NCBI GenBank assembly: GCA_964036665.1
Contig: OZ038530.1
Coordinates: 16,390,001 to 16,454,000, forward strand
DNA: 64,000 nt
Reading direction: 5' to 3'
Source: Gordius sp. MW1
Taxonomy: Eukaryota; Nematomorpha; Gordioida; Gordea; Gordiidae
The position numbers and the translations under genes were made by a program. The notes under the pieces were generated by a model. It was not told where the DNA came from, searched no databases, and saw nothing but the letters and a program-made list of their open reading frames with translations. Of the stretch, positions 22,106 to 33,856 are shown one piece after another (position 1 is the first letter of the stretch; every line of letters starts with the position of its first letter).

Positions 22106-25100
22106 ATGCCTTTACCTCGTTATTCTGTTATGAATCATAACAATTGTTTTTTATATTACAATAGTTATTCTTATCACTCTCAGAAAGTAAGGTCTAATTT
22201 AATTAGTAAATGCCATTAAAATACATGTTATTTATTTCTTCTCAATGGTTATTATTTTAATTATGTCAGATACATCTGGTCCTGTTATATTACAAATTAA
22301 AATTTAAATACCAAGAATTAAATATGTTGGAAAATGAACAATTTAAGCCTTGGTTCATACGTATCAACCCTGATGCAAGTCTTCCTGTTATGAGACATGG
22401 AACAAGAATAATAGCAAACACAATTCATATTTTAGAATATTTAGAAATACATTTAGGTTTTTTTTAAGTCAATCAAATTTTTATTTTATTATTTTTAGCT
22501 AAAGGCATATCTTTGCTTCCATCAGACTTTTACACAAAAATCAGTCATTATATGAAGCTCATAGACAGTATTAGCATGAGTACACTTAGGTTTTGGGTAT
22601 TAAGCATTCATGAATTATCAGTTAAAACCAATATTCCGCTACGTATCAGAGAACTTGAGCTAGGTAAATAAAATCATTTTTTATATTATATATTGAAACA
22701 TATATATTTAATTACCTTGTGATTATAATATACATGATAAGCCTATTTTTTTTAATTAAAATTTTTAACATTGGATGAAGCAAGTGTGTAAATTGATGAA
22801 ATTTCCATTTTGATTTTATAACAAAAAAACCAATTTATAATTTTTAATCAATTTGCTTATTATTATAAGTGTTACATGATAAGAAGTTTAAAAATAAAGA
22901 GTAACTAAAAGCTTGTGAAGCAAATAACCTTAAAAACATAGCCTAGATGAGATCAATAAAATGATGTTAATAGTGTTGTTACGTTTTAGCAAATTACTTT
23001 TTGGTGTACACTAAATTATGGTAGCCAAATTTTGTTTGGTATGTTTCCAACCAAAATATTTTTCACATATTGTCTAAATTTAAAAGTAAAATGTCATTAA
23101 GGGCACCATTATTTGACATGATAATTCTTTCAAAAAAATTCAATGCTTTTTAAAAGGTTACAAAAAATAAAAGTTAAATTAAGTTACTTTTATCTGTAAA
23201 AAATTAGATAAGATGTTACTCAGGTTAAAGTTACATTTTAATTGTTATTACAATTTTTTTATCAATAATTTTGAAAGATTTGTTTATTCCACAATATTTT
23301 TTATAACTACACATAATTGGAGTAAATTTCATAAGTTTTAATATTCTTTCTATTAATTATAGAGCCATTGATTTAATTTCGTAAAATTACATTACAATTG
23401 ATTTTATGGTTTTGACATTACACCTTAGTGTTTTTACTCTTTTTATGATTAGTTGGAACATTCAATAAAATCGTCTAAAATTTATGTCATTTAATTCTGA
23501 AATTTACAAATTAAAAATTATTTAGCTTACCACGACCCCAAAAAGTGATAGGAAAATACAATTAATTTTAAACAGATTTGTTTGGTCATTAAACAATTTT
23601 ATTTTAATTTTTTTCTAATTTCTTCATAAATCATCTTTTTAGGTAATTTAAAAAATATGAAAACGATTCTGGCAAATTTAATACTACGCCACCCGGAATT
23701 GGAGAAACAATACGCCGAGTTATTGGATAAGTATGGTGCGTTAATAAATAGGTAGAAAGTTACATGACTGTTATTCTTTCTTTTTATCTTTTGAGGTTTA
23801 AACAATTTTGACTCCATTTTAAAATTATCTTTTATAATGTTTTCTGCTTTGATTTTTAGTATCTCTTCTTCTTTATCAATTCGTAGGTCCCACATTCGTG
23901 GGGTATTTTTTATCAGTTTCTTCCATCTAGATCGTGTTAGAGCCATATTGGGATCGATCTTCTTATTGAGCATAACTTTGTCCACTTGTCCTTTCCAGGT
24001 ACCACGAGGTCGACCTCTTCCTCTTTTTCCCGGTACTTCCATGTCTAGTACTATTCGATTGACGTCACTCGCATTTCTTCTCAAGATATGCCCATACCAT
24101 CTTAGCCGATTTTCGTTAATATAGTCGGCTATTGGCTGAATACCCATTTTTTCTCTAAGACTTTCATTCGTCATATGGTCCAACTTTGTGTATCCCAAGC
24201 TCCAGCGTATCATTCTCATTTCCGTAGCTTGTAATAGTTTTTCTTGGGTCGCGTTCAAGGCCCATGTTTCACTTCCGTAGAGTAACACCGGTCTTACGAT
24301 AGATTTGTAAGCTTTACTCTTCAACCATATTGGCATCTTCTTGTCACACATTACACCGGATACGCTACGCCATTTTAACCATCCCTTCTGAATTCTTGCA
24401 TTAACTTCTTTCGCACAACCTCCCTCTTGATGTAGCATCGAGCCGAGGTACGTAAACTTGTCAACTCTTGGGAATTTTAATTGTTCATTCATCGATTGTG
24501 TGCCTTCTGCGTTCATCTCCATGTATACCGTCTTTCGGTCATTGACTTTGAGCCCATATCTAGCCAAACTTTTCGACCACTTATCGGTTTCTTCAAATAC
24601 GATATCCTTCTTTTCCTCGCATAATACTATATCATCGGCATATAGCATACACCAAGGGGATGGCTTCTGTAAGTCCCTCGTTATCGTGTCTATAATAACG
24701 TTAAATAGAAACGGACTTAGGGCAGAACCTTGGTGTAAACCAATATTGACCTGAAAGGGCTTAGACTCTCCAACTGTCGTTCGAACGCACGATGTTGAAG
24801 CTTGATAGATGTTTTTGATTAGCCGTACATATGCATCCGAGATGCTCTGTCTTCTCAAGCACCACCAAATCAATTCGCGGGGAACCGTGTCATATGCTTT
24901 CTCCAAGTCTATGAAGACCATGTGTAGATTCCTTCTTTTCCCTCCATACTTGTCCATAACTTGTCTTAGCGCGAAGATCGGGTCGATTGTGGATTTACCG
25001 GTCACAAAACCAAATTGGTTAGTCGATATGTCCACCTCCGTCTTCAACCTTGCTACTAAGATTCTTTCCATCAGTTTCAAGGAGTGGGATTTCAGCTTGA

Positions 25101-28100
25101 TGCCTCTGTAATTACCACCATCTTGAGGGTCTCCTTTCCCTTTGAATATGGGTATGATCGTGCTTTGTCTCCATTGGTCAGGGATGCGTTTTTCGGCCAA
25201 TATCTTGTTGAATAGCTTCGTCATAGTCGTGATTCCTTCTTCCCTGCACCCTACCAACGCTTCCAACGAAATTCCGTCTGGTCCATTAGCTTTTCCTTTT
25301 TGCATCTTTTTCATTTGTACCCTAACTTCTTCTTCCTGAAATAGTTCGACCATATTCATGTTAGGCTCTATAACGGGAAGGGGTTCTTTCTCATTTGCAA
25401 CATTCATGAGCTCGTTGAAATATCCTTTCCAACACCTCTATAAGTATTTTAATTTCAATGATTATGTCAAAGATGAGAAAGAATCGGTAAATAATAATAA
25501 GATAATATAAAAGTTATTATTAGTCGGGCACAAAAACAAAAATTGAATTTGGGCTCGGGCGAGGTCGAAAAATTTAAGCCAATCAGCGGTCGTTAGCTAG
25601 TCTATATGCGAAAGCAAAATAAAAGTTTTTTACAGAAGCATATCCACAGCCATCAAAACCCATGATAAGTTTCCATAGCGATTATTAAAAGCCGGTTGGG
25701 CAGGACGGACGGGACAGACGGACAATTAAAAACGAGCCCATAAATTTCATAGCAATTTATAATGTTAACACGACAGCACTAAACACCGCATTAGTGAGGC
25801 GCCTTGTAAAAACCGGGTGTTTTAATAACGAAAATTGCACTCATTAAATCCAATAACTAAATTGAAGCAGTAAATTATAATTTATAAAGCTTGCAAAAAT
25901 TTTAAATTTAATCAATTCAGTATAAACCGGGGTACTCAGGGCCCCTCTACCGAGATTTATATTTCGGAGTGTTAATAATAAAATGTTTTAAAATGCGGGG
26001 CACAGGATGAATGACAGGAGCGAGATTGACGTAATTTCGGCTAGGATAGAATCGGTTTTGGACGAGTTGGAACACGAATTACAACTAACAGCAGCCAGTG
26101 CCGTTAGCCCTCAATGCGAAAGTTTGCCTTCATTTTCGTTTAAATTTTGATCCACATGTTCGTAGGATAATTCTATACTAATGGCTTGCACTGGTGATAA
26201 ATAAGAGACGAGATGGGGGGGGGGGGGGTTAAGGCTATGCCATATTTTCCTCTATCCACTGAGTTGTAAAAAGACCTGGATTTTGTTAAGTCGACCTTTG
26301 ATTCAACTTAGATTAGGGCCAACTTTAAAAGGAGGGACCACTTTGATCTGTTTTTGTTTAGTTGACTAATACCAGAGGTTGATTAAACACAGCCCAGGAC
26401 TTTTTACAACACTAGTTTCGACAACAATCATAGGCAGCTAAAAAATAGAATTTTGGATATTTTATAATGGCGAAAAGGCTTTTGTAGATAATATCCCATT
26501 TTAGATGCTCTAGCTCTTAAGGTTTTAGCCATCTCTGCATCTTCAACAAGCGAGAGCTCAAATTTAATTCCTAGACGAAATTCAAAATAGACACAAATTT
26601 GCCACCTGAAATTTTGGATGCAATAATATTTACTCATTATTATAAAAATCATTACACAAAATTTATGACAAGAATAAGATGGATTTTTTTCATGCCCGTG
26701 CAGGGCTCCAATTAGTGACTGATTTGATGAGCTTCGCGAAAAGTTGTTGAACTTTCTCTTTTATATACGATATCTCAAAAACTATACCCTAATTCCAGTT
26801 ATTGTCCTAAAAAATAACTTAGGATGATGGTAATAAATTTACAGCAATCAGCGCCTTAACCATTGCCGATAATTCAACACCTCGAATAGACTAGGAAAAT
26901 GTTTATATAATGGTGATCGCTATTTCTTGCAATATGAATACAAACCATGTGCCAAACTGAATTAATTTTTAGAGATATTACATAAGAGACAGAACGGACG
27001 GATGGGACGGACAATTAAAAACGAGCCCCTAAATTGCATAATAATTAACTACTAATTGCGCCGCAAGAAAATTTATAAAAATGATAAAGATTAATTAATT
27101 ATATCGAGCAATATGGTACACCTAAATATAAAAATTACGTCTTTTTATCATGATGGTCGTACTTTGCCTCACACTACCTGCCTGTATAAAGGGTTAAGCC
27201 TTCTAGTAATAACATACATTTTTGACAACTAGCGTTTAATAAATTTGTTTGTTCCAAGTTCTAATGTTGTAAAAACGGCTGGGTTTTGTTTGGTCGATCT
27301 TTGGTTTTAGTCGACTAAACATGAACAAATCAAAGGCTTTTTGGTCTGTTTTTCTTAGTTGACCTCTAGGCTTAGGCGAAATTTGAAAAACAGACCAGAT
27401 TAGTCTTAGTAAAACCTAAGGTGGACAAAACAAAACCCAGTTTACCACACTAGTTCCAAATTTTAGCAAATAAGCGAGACGCGGTTTTAACTGGTGGGGA
27501 GAGCATATTTAACGGATCCGTCCCATCTTCGCAGCCCGTCAAAAACCGTTCTTCAAGCCCAAACCCAACTAATGGTAGATGGCTGTTCGCGAGTGAAACC
27601 ATAACTGCCGCTGACGTATGGGTCATAGTCTTCCTCTCTCAACTCGATACCTTAGGCTTGGCACCGTCCTATTGGAACGCTGTTACTAACCTCAGACCAA
27701 ACGTTGCCAGGTCGGATATTATTACCTCTCGTCAAGTGTGATTAATCACTTGCTTTTGCTTAAAACTATGCCCAATTCAATATTTAAACAAAAGCAATCT
27801 GACCGAAGTTTTTATTGATATGACTTGGCTCAATGAGTTGCTCTAAATTATAAGAAATATTGGTTACGATAATTGGGGAAAACCATGGGCGTAGCCAAGG
27901 AAATCCAAAATTTATTAAAATTATGGCTAGAATTTCTAAAAATGATCTTTTCCTCTCCCTAAAATATTATTGCCCCCCTCTAATCCTAATGCTGTCTACG
28001 CTTTGGGGCAAACTAAAAATATATACCACAATGAGACCTCTTACTAGTTTAAAACTAATATATTCCTAAAGTTCAAAGGCTGCAAGACTGTTCTTGACGT

Positions 28101-29280
28101 AAAGCTTAGATCAAGTGATTTTATTAGCTAATCAAAATGCTACAATTTGAAGGAATAGATAAGGTTTGATGTGATGCTTTAACCGTTGGTAAAACTTGAA
28201 GCAAACAAATAAATTTAGTCGTTTTGGCATTATTATTTTAAACGTTTATGTAAATGATTCTGTTTTTATGCCAGTTCAAGGGGTAACAAAAGTTGGACTA
28301 TTATTTAGGGAGATGCAAGATGAGGATTTTATGAAATTATAATCATAGCTTTGAAAAATACATATATGATAATTTTATATACTAGAGGGGGGTGGCTGTC
28401 CCTTCTTTTTTCCACCTGTCTATCATGGCTTTGTAACTTGTAAAAAATTCAATTAGACCCATTTTCTTTTAGTTGACCCTGTGTTTAGCAATTTTGCTTT
28501 AGCACCATCTTGGCCTGGCCTCTCAAATTTTCTATTGCTTATCTTGCCTACTCGCAATCAATGCAAAACCAATTTAAATGTAATTAAATAATTTACAGCC
28601 TTTTTGATTGTTGTGTGGAACTAATATACTCTCCCCAAATAAATTTTCCGTTAAATTTATTTTTGATGCACATTATTTAACAAATCTTGCAATTGATATT
28701 TATATTAAAATAAAAAGCAGCCTTTTAAGTTCTAAGGTTTAGTGATTACGTTTTTAATGTTAGAGACCATTAATATCTTGGTTAGCTTTCAAAAAAGCAA
28801 TGACAAATAAGCTTACAGAAAAAAACATTTCATTTTGACTTAGGCATCAAATTGGAATATGTTTTTGCCATAAGCAAATTTTTGTATTCCATTTCCTACA
28901 ACATCAATATTAATCTACCATAGGTGGAAGACTGATACGATCAATATTGTTTTCACTACAATATGCCAATCATTGGCGTGGCTTAAAATATTGTATTTTT
29001 TAACACCAATTATCCATAATAAAGTGATCTATTTTGTAAAATAAGGTATTACCAAAGGATGTGCAATCTTAAATATGTTCAAATGGCCATCCCTCAATAC
29101 TCATCCCGCAAGTCTTTCCTCACTACCATTGGTTACCATAAACGCCCTGCCCTCTACTTGGGTTTGGGGTGCCTGGCATTGGCTTCTCTGACTTTAGGTG
29201 CCTTATTTTACATTTACGTTAAAAAAGAACGTTTTTTAGAAATAGCCCATAAAATTTGGCCTAAATATTACGTTGTGTAG
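22106..29280 (+). CDS. GDAP1: GDAP1-like mitochondrial outer-membrane GST-fold protein
   Basis: Seven exons give 349 residues: 22106-22186, 22270-22456, 22499-22663, 23643-23751, 26006-26102, 27535-27710 and 29046-29280. Phases agree throughout; the exon 5 donor (GCC|GTTAGC) is the weakest. Human GDAP1 has 358 residues. Exon 1 has LYYNSYSYHSQK, the thioredoxin-like start; exon 2 has KPWFIRINPDASLPVMRHG (residues about 57-75), matching the GST-N P-V motif. Exons 3-5 cover the GDAP1-specific helical insert, exon 6 (GRWLFASETITAADV) is the GST-C core, and exon 7 has a hydrophobic tail anchor (about residues 307-330) with a basic end. Family members shape mitochondrial fission and redox state. 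The intron after SQK matches the position I recall for human exon 1. Introns hold a LINE and MITEs. GDAP1L1-type orthology is possible. Confidence 0.87.
23599..25407 (-). CDS. LINE reverse transcriptase ORF, open but truncated
   Basis: This is a 602-codon uninterrupted frame. In order it shows KGKANGPDGISLEAL, GNYRGIKLKSHSLKLMERIL, the motif A VFIDLEKAYDTVPREL, QGSALSPFLFNVI, the catalytic MLYADDIVL, then YLGSMLHQEG, YGSETWALN, RLRWYGHILRR and GKRGRGRPRGTWKG. The last two are a C-terminal signature shared by RTE-like and related LINE proteins. Endonuclease and upstream regions are missing. No own stop is reached: about the last 50 codons are host intron and the antisense of GDAP1 exon 4. It has no stops in the RT domain, unlike the LINE at 1 kb, so it is recent. 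Confidence 0.85.
   Translation of the reverse strand: MNVANEKEPLPVIEPNMNMVELFQEEEVRVQMKKMQKGKANGPDGISLEALVGCREEGITTMTKLFNKILAEKRIPDQWRQSTIIPIFKGKGDPQDGGNYRGIKLKSHSLKLMERILVARLKTEVDISTNQFGFVTGKSTIDPIFALRQVMDKYGGKRRNLHMVFIDLEKAYDTVPRELIWWCLRRQSISDAYVRLIKNIYQASTSCVRTTVGESKPFQVNIGLHQGSALSPFLFNVIIDTITRDLQKPSPWCMLYADDIVLCEEKKDIVFEETDKWSKSLARYGLKVNDRKTVYMEMNAEGTQSMNEQLKFPRVDKFTYLGSMLHQEGGCAKEVNARIQKGWLKWRSVSGVMCDKKMPIWLKSKAYKSIVRPVLLYGSETWALNATQEKLLQATEMRMIRWSLGYTKLDHMTNESLREKMGIQPIADYINENRLRWYGHILRRNASDVNRIVLDMEVPGKRGRGRPRGTWKGQVDKVMLNKKIDPNMALTRSRWKKLIKNTPRMWDLRIDKEEEILKIKAENIIKDNFKMESKLFKPQKIKRKNNSHVTFYLFINAPYLSNNSAYCFSNSGWRSIKFARIVFIFFKLPKKMIYEEIRKKLK
23760..25436 (-). mobile_element. Non-LTR retrotransposon in GDAP1 intron 4, antisense
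   Basis: A 5'-truncated LINE lies opposite to the host gene. Its first coding trace is W-K-G-Y-F-N-E-L just before 25407, and its A-rich 3' end (aagataaaaagaaagaataa on the minus strand) lies near 23770, only about 20 bp from the exon 4 donor at 23752. It accounts for most of the 2.25-kb intron. The higher GC content and open frame mark it as a young insertion. Confidence 0.85.
25500..25790. other. Transposon debris in GDAP1 intron 4
   Basis: The segment gggacagacggacaattaaaaacgagccc (25708-25737) recurs at 27000-27030 in intron 5, so both are copies of one repeat. The part at 25525-25565 (gggctcgggcgaggtcg) resembles a GC-rich hAT end. Confidence 0.5.
26264..26409. mobile_element. MITE with 34-bp inverted ends, copy 1 (GDAP1 intron 5)
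   Basis: Left gttgtaaaaagacctgg and right ccaggactttttacaac are inverted. The pairing extends inward to gtcgacctttgattcaac / gttgattaaacac. It has no coding capacity. Confidence 0.7.
26690..26712. mobile_element. Solo hAT end (cccgtgcagggctcca)
   Basis: It matches the right terminus of the 6524-7229 element with one change. The matching left end was not found, so this is a fragment. Confidence 0.5.
27272..27454. mobile_element. MITE with inverted ends, copy 2 (GDAP1 intron 5)
   Basis: The ends are tgttgtaaaaacggctgggt and acccagtttaccacact. The flanks agttcta and agttcca suggest a slightly decayed target duplication. It is related to the 26264-26409 copy. Confidence 0.65.
27884..28005. mobile_element. 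hAT MITE (CATGGGCGTAGCC family) in GDAP1 intron 6
   Basis: The left end catgggcgtagccaagg is intact, and the right end is eroded (tgtctacgctttg). The flanks gggaaaac and gggcaaac match at seven of eight positions. Confidence 0.7.
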
Positions 29281-29391
29281 ATAATTATTATTATAAGCAG
29301 CACTAATTTTATCCAGTCAATTGTGAATATGACATTTTATTACCAATAAGTATAAATTATATATGATAAACGGCAAATGTTTGATGTCAAA

Positions 29392-29397
29392 TTTATT
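29392..29397 (-). promoter_or_regulatory. Candidate polyadenylation signal AATAAA for NDUFB3
   Basis: AATAAA on the minus strand lies 15 bases after the NDUFB3 stop, inside the short gap before the GDAP1 stop. A slightly later signal cannot be excluded. Confidence 0.5.
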
Positions 29398-29411
29398 GTT
29401 TTTAATAAAAG

Positions 29412-29994
29412 TTAATGCTTGAGTCCATATTTGGCTAAAACCTTTTGGTGTTCTGCATGATGATCTATTTGATACACCTTATCATATATTTTAAAACCAA
29501 CAAAAGTTAATAGAAACATTCCAAGTCCATACTTAAATCCATAAAACATGATGCCTCTAAATCTGGACCAAGGTGTGCCTTGTAACTCTGGGTTGTACAT
29601 GTACACATAATTCCTAAATCAATTTTATAATTTTTACTAAGCAAGCATATTACAAAAAGGAATTTAATATAACTCCTTCAAAGAAATGACAATCTGAGCC
29701 GACCAAAAATTAAGTAATAAGCAATGTTTTAATTTGTGTTGTGACATTTATGTTTAAAATTATATCAAATAATAATTAGAATTTATATATACGGTTGAAT
29801 GAGATATATAATAACCTGATCCAGGGATCTTTCAATCCTTTTGATTTTAATTTTTTCTGAACCTTAAATAATACAGGCGCATCTTCAAGCTTGTACTCTC
29901 TATAATCGGGTATTTTTTTCAAATATTCGGCACTTTCCGAATGGTCATGATGTTCATCATGATGTATGTCAGCACTATGCTTATCTTTGCACAT
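29412..29994 (-). CDS. NDUFB3: NADH dehydrogenase [ubiquinone] 1 beta subcomplex subunit 3 (complex I B12)
   Basis: Two exons, 29816-29994 and 29412-29613, are joined across a 202-bp GT-AG intron and give 126 residues. The N-terminus is His-rich (HHDEHHDHS), then comes the family core KIPDYREYKLED and KKLKSKGLKDPWIRN. The last straddles the intron (AT-C-AG|G-AAT) and matches the L-x-x-K-G-L-x-D-P-W-x-R-N block of NDUFB3. One membrane span follows (about GIMFYGFKYGLGMFLLTFVG). NDUFB3 is an accessory subunit in the distal membrane arm of respiratory complex I. The start at 29994 is the first ATG before the His-rich leader. The 3' ends of this gene and GDAP1 face each other 131 bp apart. Confidence 0.93.
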
Positions 29995-30409
29995 AACTAA
30001 AAACGAAAACTCATTTAAACAAAATCAGCTGTTTACTCATGGATACAAATTAAAATAACAAATTTAAATAAAAACATTTATCGGATATGATAAAATCTTG
30101 ACGTACTGAACAGCTTTTAATTTAAAAGCAAGGGTGTTGGGCGCCATGTCATTGCACATATCAAAAATCTTACAGCTGCTCATTTTTTGGTATGTCTAAA
30201 TAAAAAATTGAGTTTCACACAAACGCTCTTAATAAAGAAAATAAATTATAAAAATCATTAACTAATATAAATGCATTTATTTGTCTTTCCAAAACCATTT
30301 GCACCAATAAAAAGCTTTTCTATACTCAGAAATTAAAAACTTATTTAAAAGAAAGCTTGTCAAAACATCTAGATTGCATTGGCATTATTAATTGATTGGG
30401 AATGCTCCT
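29995..30409. other. 5' flank of NDUFB3
   Basis: The stretch is AT-rich and includes gcgccatgtcattgcac at 30140. No promoter element can be named with confidence and no gene is seen. Confidence 0.35.
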
Positions 30410-30663
30410 ATCTTGAGTTGTGCTTCGATCTCTTTCCCTATCAAAGGCAAAATCTTGTCCCGTCTCGGGTGCCAAAATTAGAATATCGATCTCGTCTCGG
30501 TCTAGAAAATCGGTCCCATCTCGACGAAAAATCTCGACATGTCTCAATTTTCATTAAAAATTCAAAGTATTTTGATTTTCCTCCTAATTTATTTAAATTA
30601 TAATATAAATAACAAAAATTTATGAAATATCAAAATGAGGCCCCATTTTTTTATTCAAATATA

Positions 30664-32074
30664 TCGCTACCTGAGAATTGGAGTGCTCTATCTGCAATTT
30701 TTGAAAATTTTAAAGTAAAAGTGCTATTTGGTAGATATTTATATATTTTATCATAAACTTTTTAAAAATGTGGAAAAACATTTTTTTGTCTTCGCTATTA
30801 AGGTTCTTATTTGGCTTAAATCGTGAATATCAATATTTTTTAGAATTGGTTTCCCCTATCTACAATTACCCAACCGCAAGCGCTCATTTAATCACGTGAA
30901 ATCGGCTGCTTTTAAATTTCATTTTAAATAATATCTCTACAATTAATTTTCACATTTTGGATGTCAAACATTGACAAAATAAGAACCATTTCGGATGAAG
31001 ATAAGTAAAATTAATATAAGATATATAGCCATAACTTTCACAATAGTTTTAAGGGCCTAAATCAAGAAATTCATAATGTTGGTTACAAGATAAAATTAGT
31101 AAATCCAACTATGGCTAAAAAAAGATAATTTTTAAGGGAAAAATGAAAAGATAATGTTAATATCATAGGAAATTTTATGAAAATAAAGAAATGTTAAGGA
31201 AATATTAAAGATTGTAAAAATGCAAAAAATAAATGATCAAGGAACAGATGGAAATTCATAAAAGCTTTGCTATTAAAAAAAGACTTGTATTATAGCAAAT
31301 TTATAGTATGTCTGCCGAGTAAAAGAAGGCAATTAGTTTTCCGAAAAACATATACATTCCAATATTATTTTGAATTAAATAATATCAGAGTTTTCTGTAT
31401 ATCAGTTAAATAATAATAAATAAATTGTCTAAAACTAACAGGAATTTAGTTTGGTATAATAATGCCTTTCAAATGGGTACATTTATATATAAGAAAATTA
31501 ACCCCTATACAAATTAACCTGGGTTAAGGTTTTAGAGCTTAATAAAGGATATTAATTATGATTGTATTAGAAATTTAATTATATACAATGATCACCTCAT
31601 AAGTTTTATATTTTGATAAATTTTGCCGCTTACATAGCCCCAATTTACCTTAAAAGTGTTTATAATAATAAAAAATTTCAGTTATTGGAGTAATATAGTC
31701 ATATTAATATATAAAAAGTTTTATAATCTCATATTTATTTTATTATTTTATAAGTCATGATTTTATTTTTAATGTCTCCAAAAATTGTAAAACGTGCTGT
31801 TAAAAATGCAGATAGAGGAAAGTAACTAAATAAAATCCCAAAAAATTTAGAACTTTGCTCTATCTGAAATTAGAAAAATCCATTTTTTTTATTGAAAAAG
31901 ACATAAAATCCATATTTTTGGCTAAAATATTACGGATGCTAACAGTCTACACTATCAAACTTAATTTCAAGTCATGAATAATAATTTTAGATTTTATAGC
32001 ATTTCAAACTTTGAACTTAATTATCTCAGTTTGGAGTTTTGTGCAGATAGAGCACTCCAATTCTCAGGTAGCGA
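30664..32074. mobile_element. DNA transposon with perfect 36-bp inverted ends
   Basis: The sequence atatcgctacctgagaattg at 30661 continues for 36 bases, and its exact reverse complement ends at 32077. If the outermost TA on each side is the target duplication, it is a Tc1/mariner-type element with TCGCTACC termini. The 1.4-kb interior is AT-rich and non-coding. Identical ends suggest recent movement. Confidence 0.8.
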
Positions 32075-32529
32075 TATATCTAAACGTAACATTTGCATAT
32101 TTAAACTCGCTGGGACTAGATAAATAACTTAAGAAAATAATTGTAGCCATATGAGTTAACCTTCATCACTTCTTTCCTAAAGAATTTATTGCATGTTTTA
32201 TGTGATAAAAACCTACGGGTTGATACTTTTTATTAATATTTATAACATGAGTATTAGGCTGCACATGAAGTCCTGCAAAATGAAATTTCTTCGGCCCGAG
32301 CCCGGCCCGAACCCTATTTCTCAATTTTTATTTTGCTTGAGCCCGGCCCGAGCCCGAAAGACTTTTATATTTCTGGTCCGACTCTAGCCCGAGCCCGACC
32401 CAATTTTTCAAATAAAATTTTTGAAAAATTTATTTTAAAATCATTTCACCAACTAAATATAAAATGCATTAGATTGTTATTACCCTTAATTTACAACTAG
32501 GACACCAACTAAATATAAAATGCATTCGA

Positions 32530-33856
32530 TTGAGGTCTGCACGGGCCAAAATTTAGGTTCAGGCCCGGCCCATACCCGCACAAATAATTGTTTTGGCCCG
32601 CACCCGGTCCGCAAAAAAAATCAAAAAATTGCGCTGCAACAGGCCCGCACGAGTAAAAACAAGTCTACGTTGTTTCAAAATTATTTATTTGTATAAAAAC
32701 CATTTCGTATTATTTAAAAACCAACTTAGCTATAGCATATAAAAGCGGTTTTAATCAAAAATTATAATTTAATATTGTCATTTAAAAATAAAATACTATC
32801 TATTCTATCAGAATAATTTCATTCTTCTCTATTCTATAAGGCGACTTGCCATACTAAATGTGCTTTCACTCGCAGCATTGGTGGCTTGAATTGACAAAAA
32901 CTGAATAGCTAATTTTGTTAAGAGTGGTAGCATAAGTTGGTGTTGTGTCCACCAAAAAATGACATCTAGCTGAGCATCTTCAAATTTTCAATTTAAGATA
33001 AGTATCAACATCATTGAAGTCTTCAATTTTTTCCGTTTCATCATCCTCCAAATGGAAATATCCATATTTGCCTCACCTATAGAAAATTGCTTAGTGTTGC
33101 ACAGAGCTGGATTGCTCATAGATGGTCGACTTATGCAAGAAGAGCCAGGGTCATGGATTTCTTTAAAAATTCTGTTACCGTAGTTTTTACGAAGCTTTTT
33201 TCATCTTCGGGTAGCATTTTTAACCTGCAAAACTTAGGAACAAGAAGGGTTGATATTTTATGATAAATATCGATTTGAAACAAGCATAGTTTTGGCCTAT
33301 TTAATTTATAAATCTCTAAATCAACAGGATCATCATTACACATAGATGGAAACAAATTTAGGGTGCTTTTTGGTGATATAAAAAGGGTAATACTTTAAAG
33401 AGTCTTGGTGTGTTATCCGCTTTTAACTCGATGCTTGCCTTTTCATAAGGTGATAGCATATTAATTAAAAGCATGATATGTTTTTTTGGAAATGCCTTCG
33501 AGTTTTTCCATTAAATCTTTGCCAGACAAAAAACTGATCATTTCATCATACATCTCATGCAAACTTTTTAACTTAATGATTTTTGATTTCCCCCAAATTT
33601 TTGTTCGAAAAAGTAAATTTTTTTATCATTAAGCTAATAAGTGCATTTTTATTTTTAGCTAAAAAGACTTTTAAGTTTTTAATAAGTTGGCTTATTTAGC
33701 ACAGATGTAGAGTATTAAATTAAATAAATTCAAAATATTTCACTTATCAAAGCCCAAGCCGGGCTCGCACTTTTTTTATTGCTCTATTTTAGGCTCGGCC
33801 CGCGGGCCGGGCTTGGGCTTGCTGGCCGCGAGTCGGCCCGTCCCATGCAGACATTA
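32530..33856 (-). mobile_element. hAT element nested in hAT, carrying transposase remains
   Basis: The left end tgaggtctgcacgggcc and right end ggcccgtcccatgcagacatta are degenerate mirrors with GGCCCG repeats next to them. The target duplication is not clear. The minus strand carries pieces of a hAT transposase. It is inserted inside the 32266-34354 element, which itself is inside a third. Confidence 0.7.
32821..33600 (-). pseudogene. hAT transposase C-terminal half (decayed)
   Basis: At 32821-32889 the minus strand reads ATNAASESTFSMASRLIE and then a stop. This matches the hAT dimerisation signature (S-x-x-x-E-R-x-F-S-x-x-x-x-x). Upstream at 33131-33355 an open piece has HKISTLLVPKFCRLKMLPED, like the segment before the dimerisation domain. 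Frames between them are broken, so the gene is dead. Confidence 0.7.

Noticed and set aside
29059-29280. Stand-alone 73-residue membrane protein
   Set aside because: The frame extends upstream to an acceptor at 29045, and the spliced product continues GDAP1 with Y-Y-Q-R; it is the tail-anchor exon, not a separate gene.
30379-30603. Overlapping small frames on both strands (also 30341-30547 minus)
   Set aside because: They arise from iterated CTCG-type tracts at a hAT end, which give long open frames by composition.
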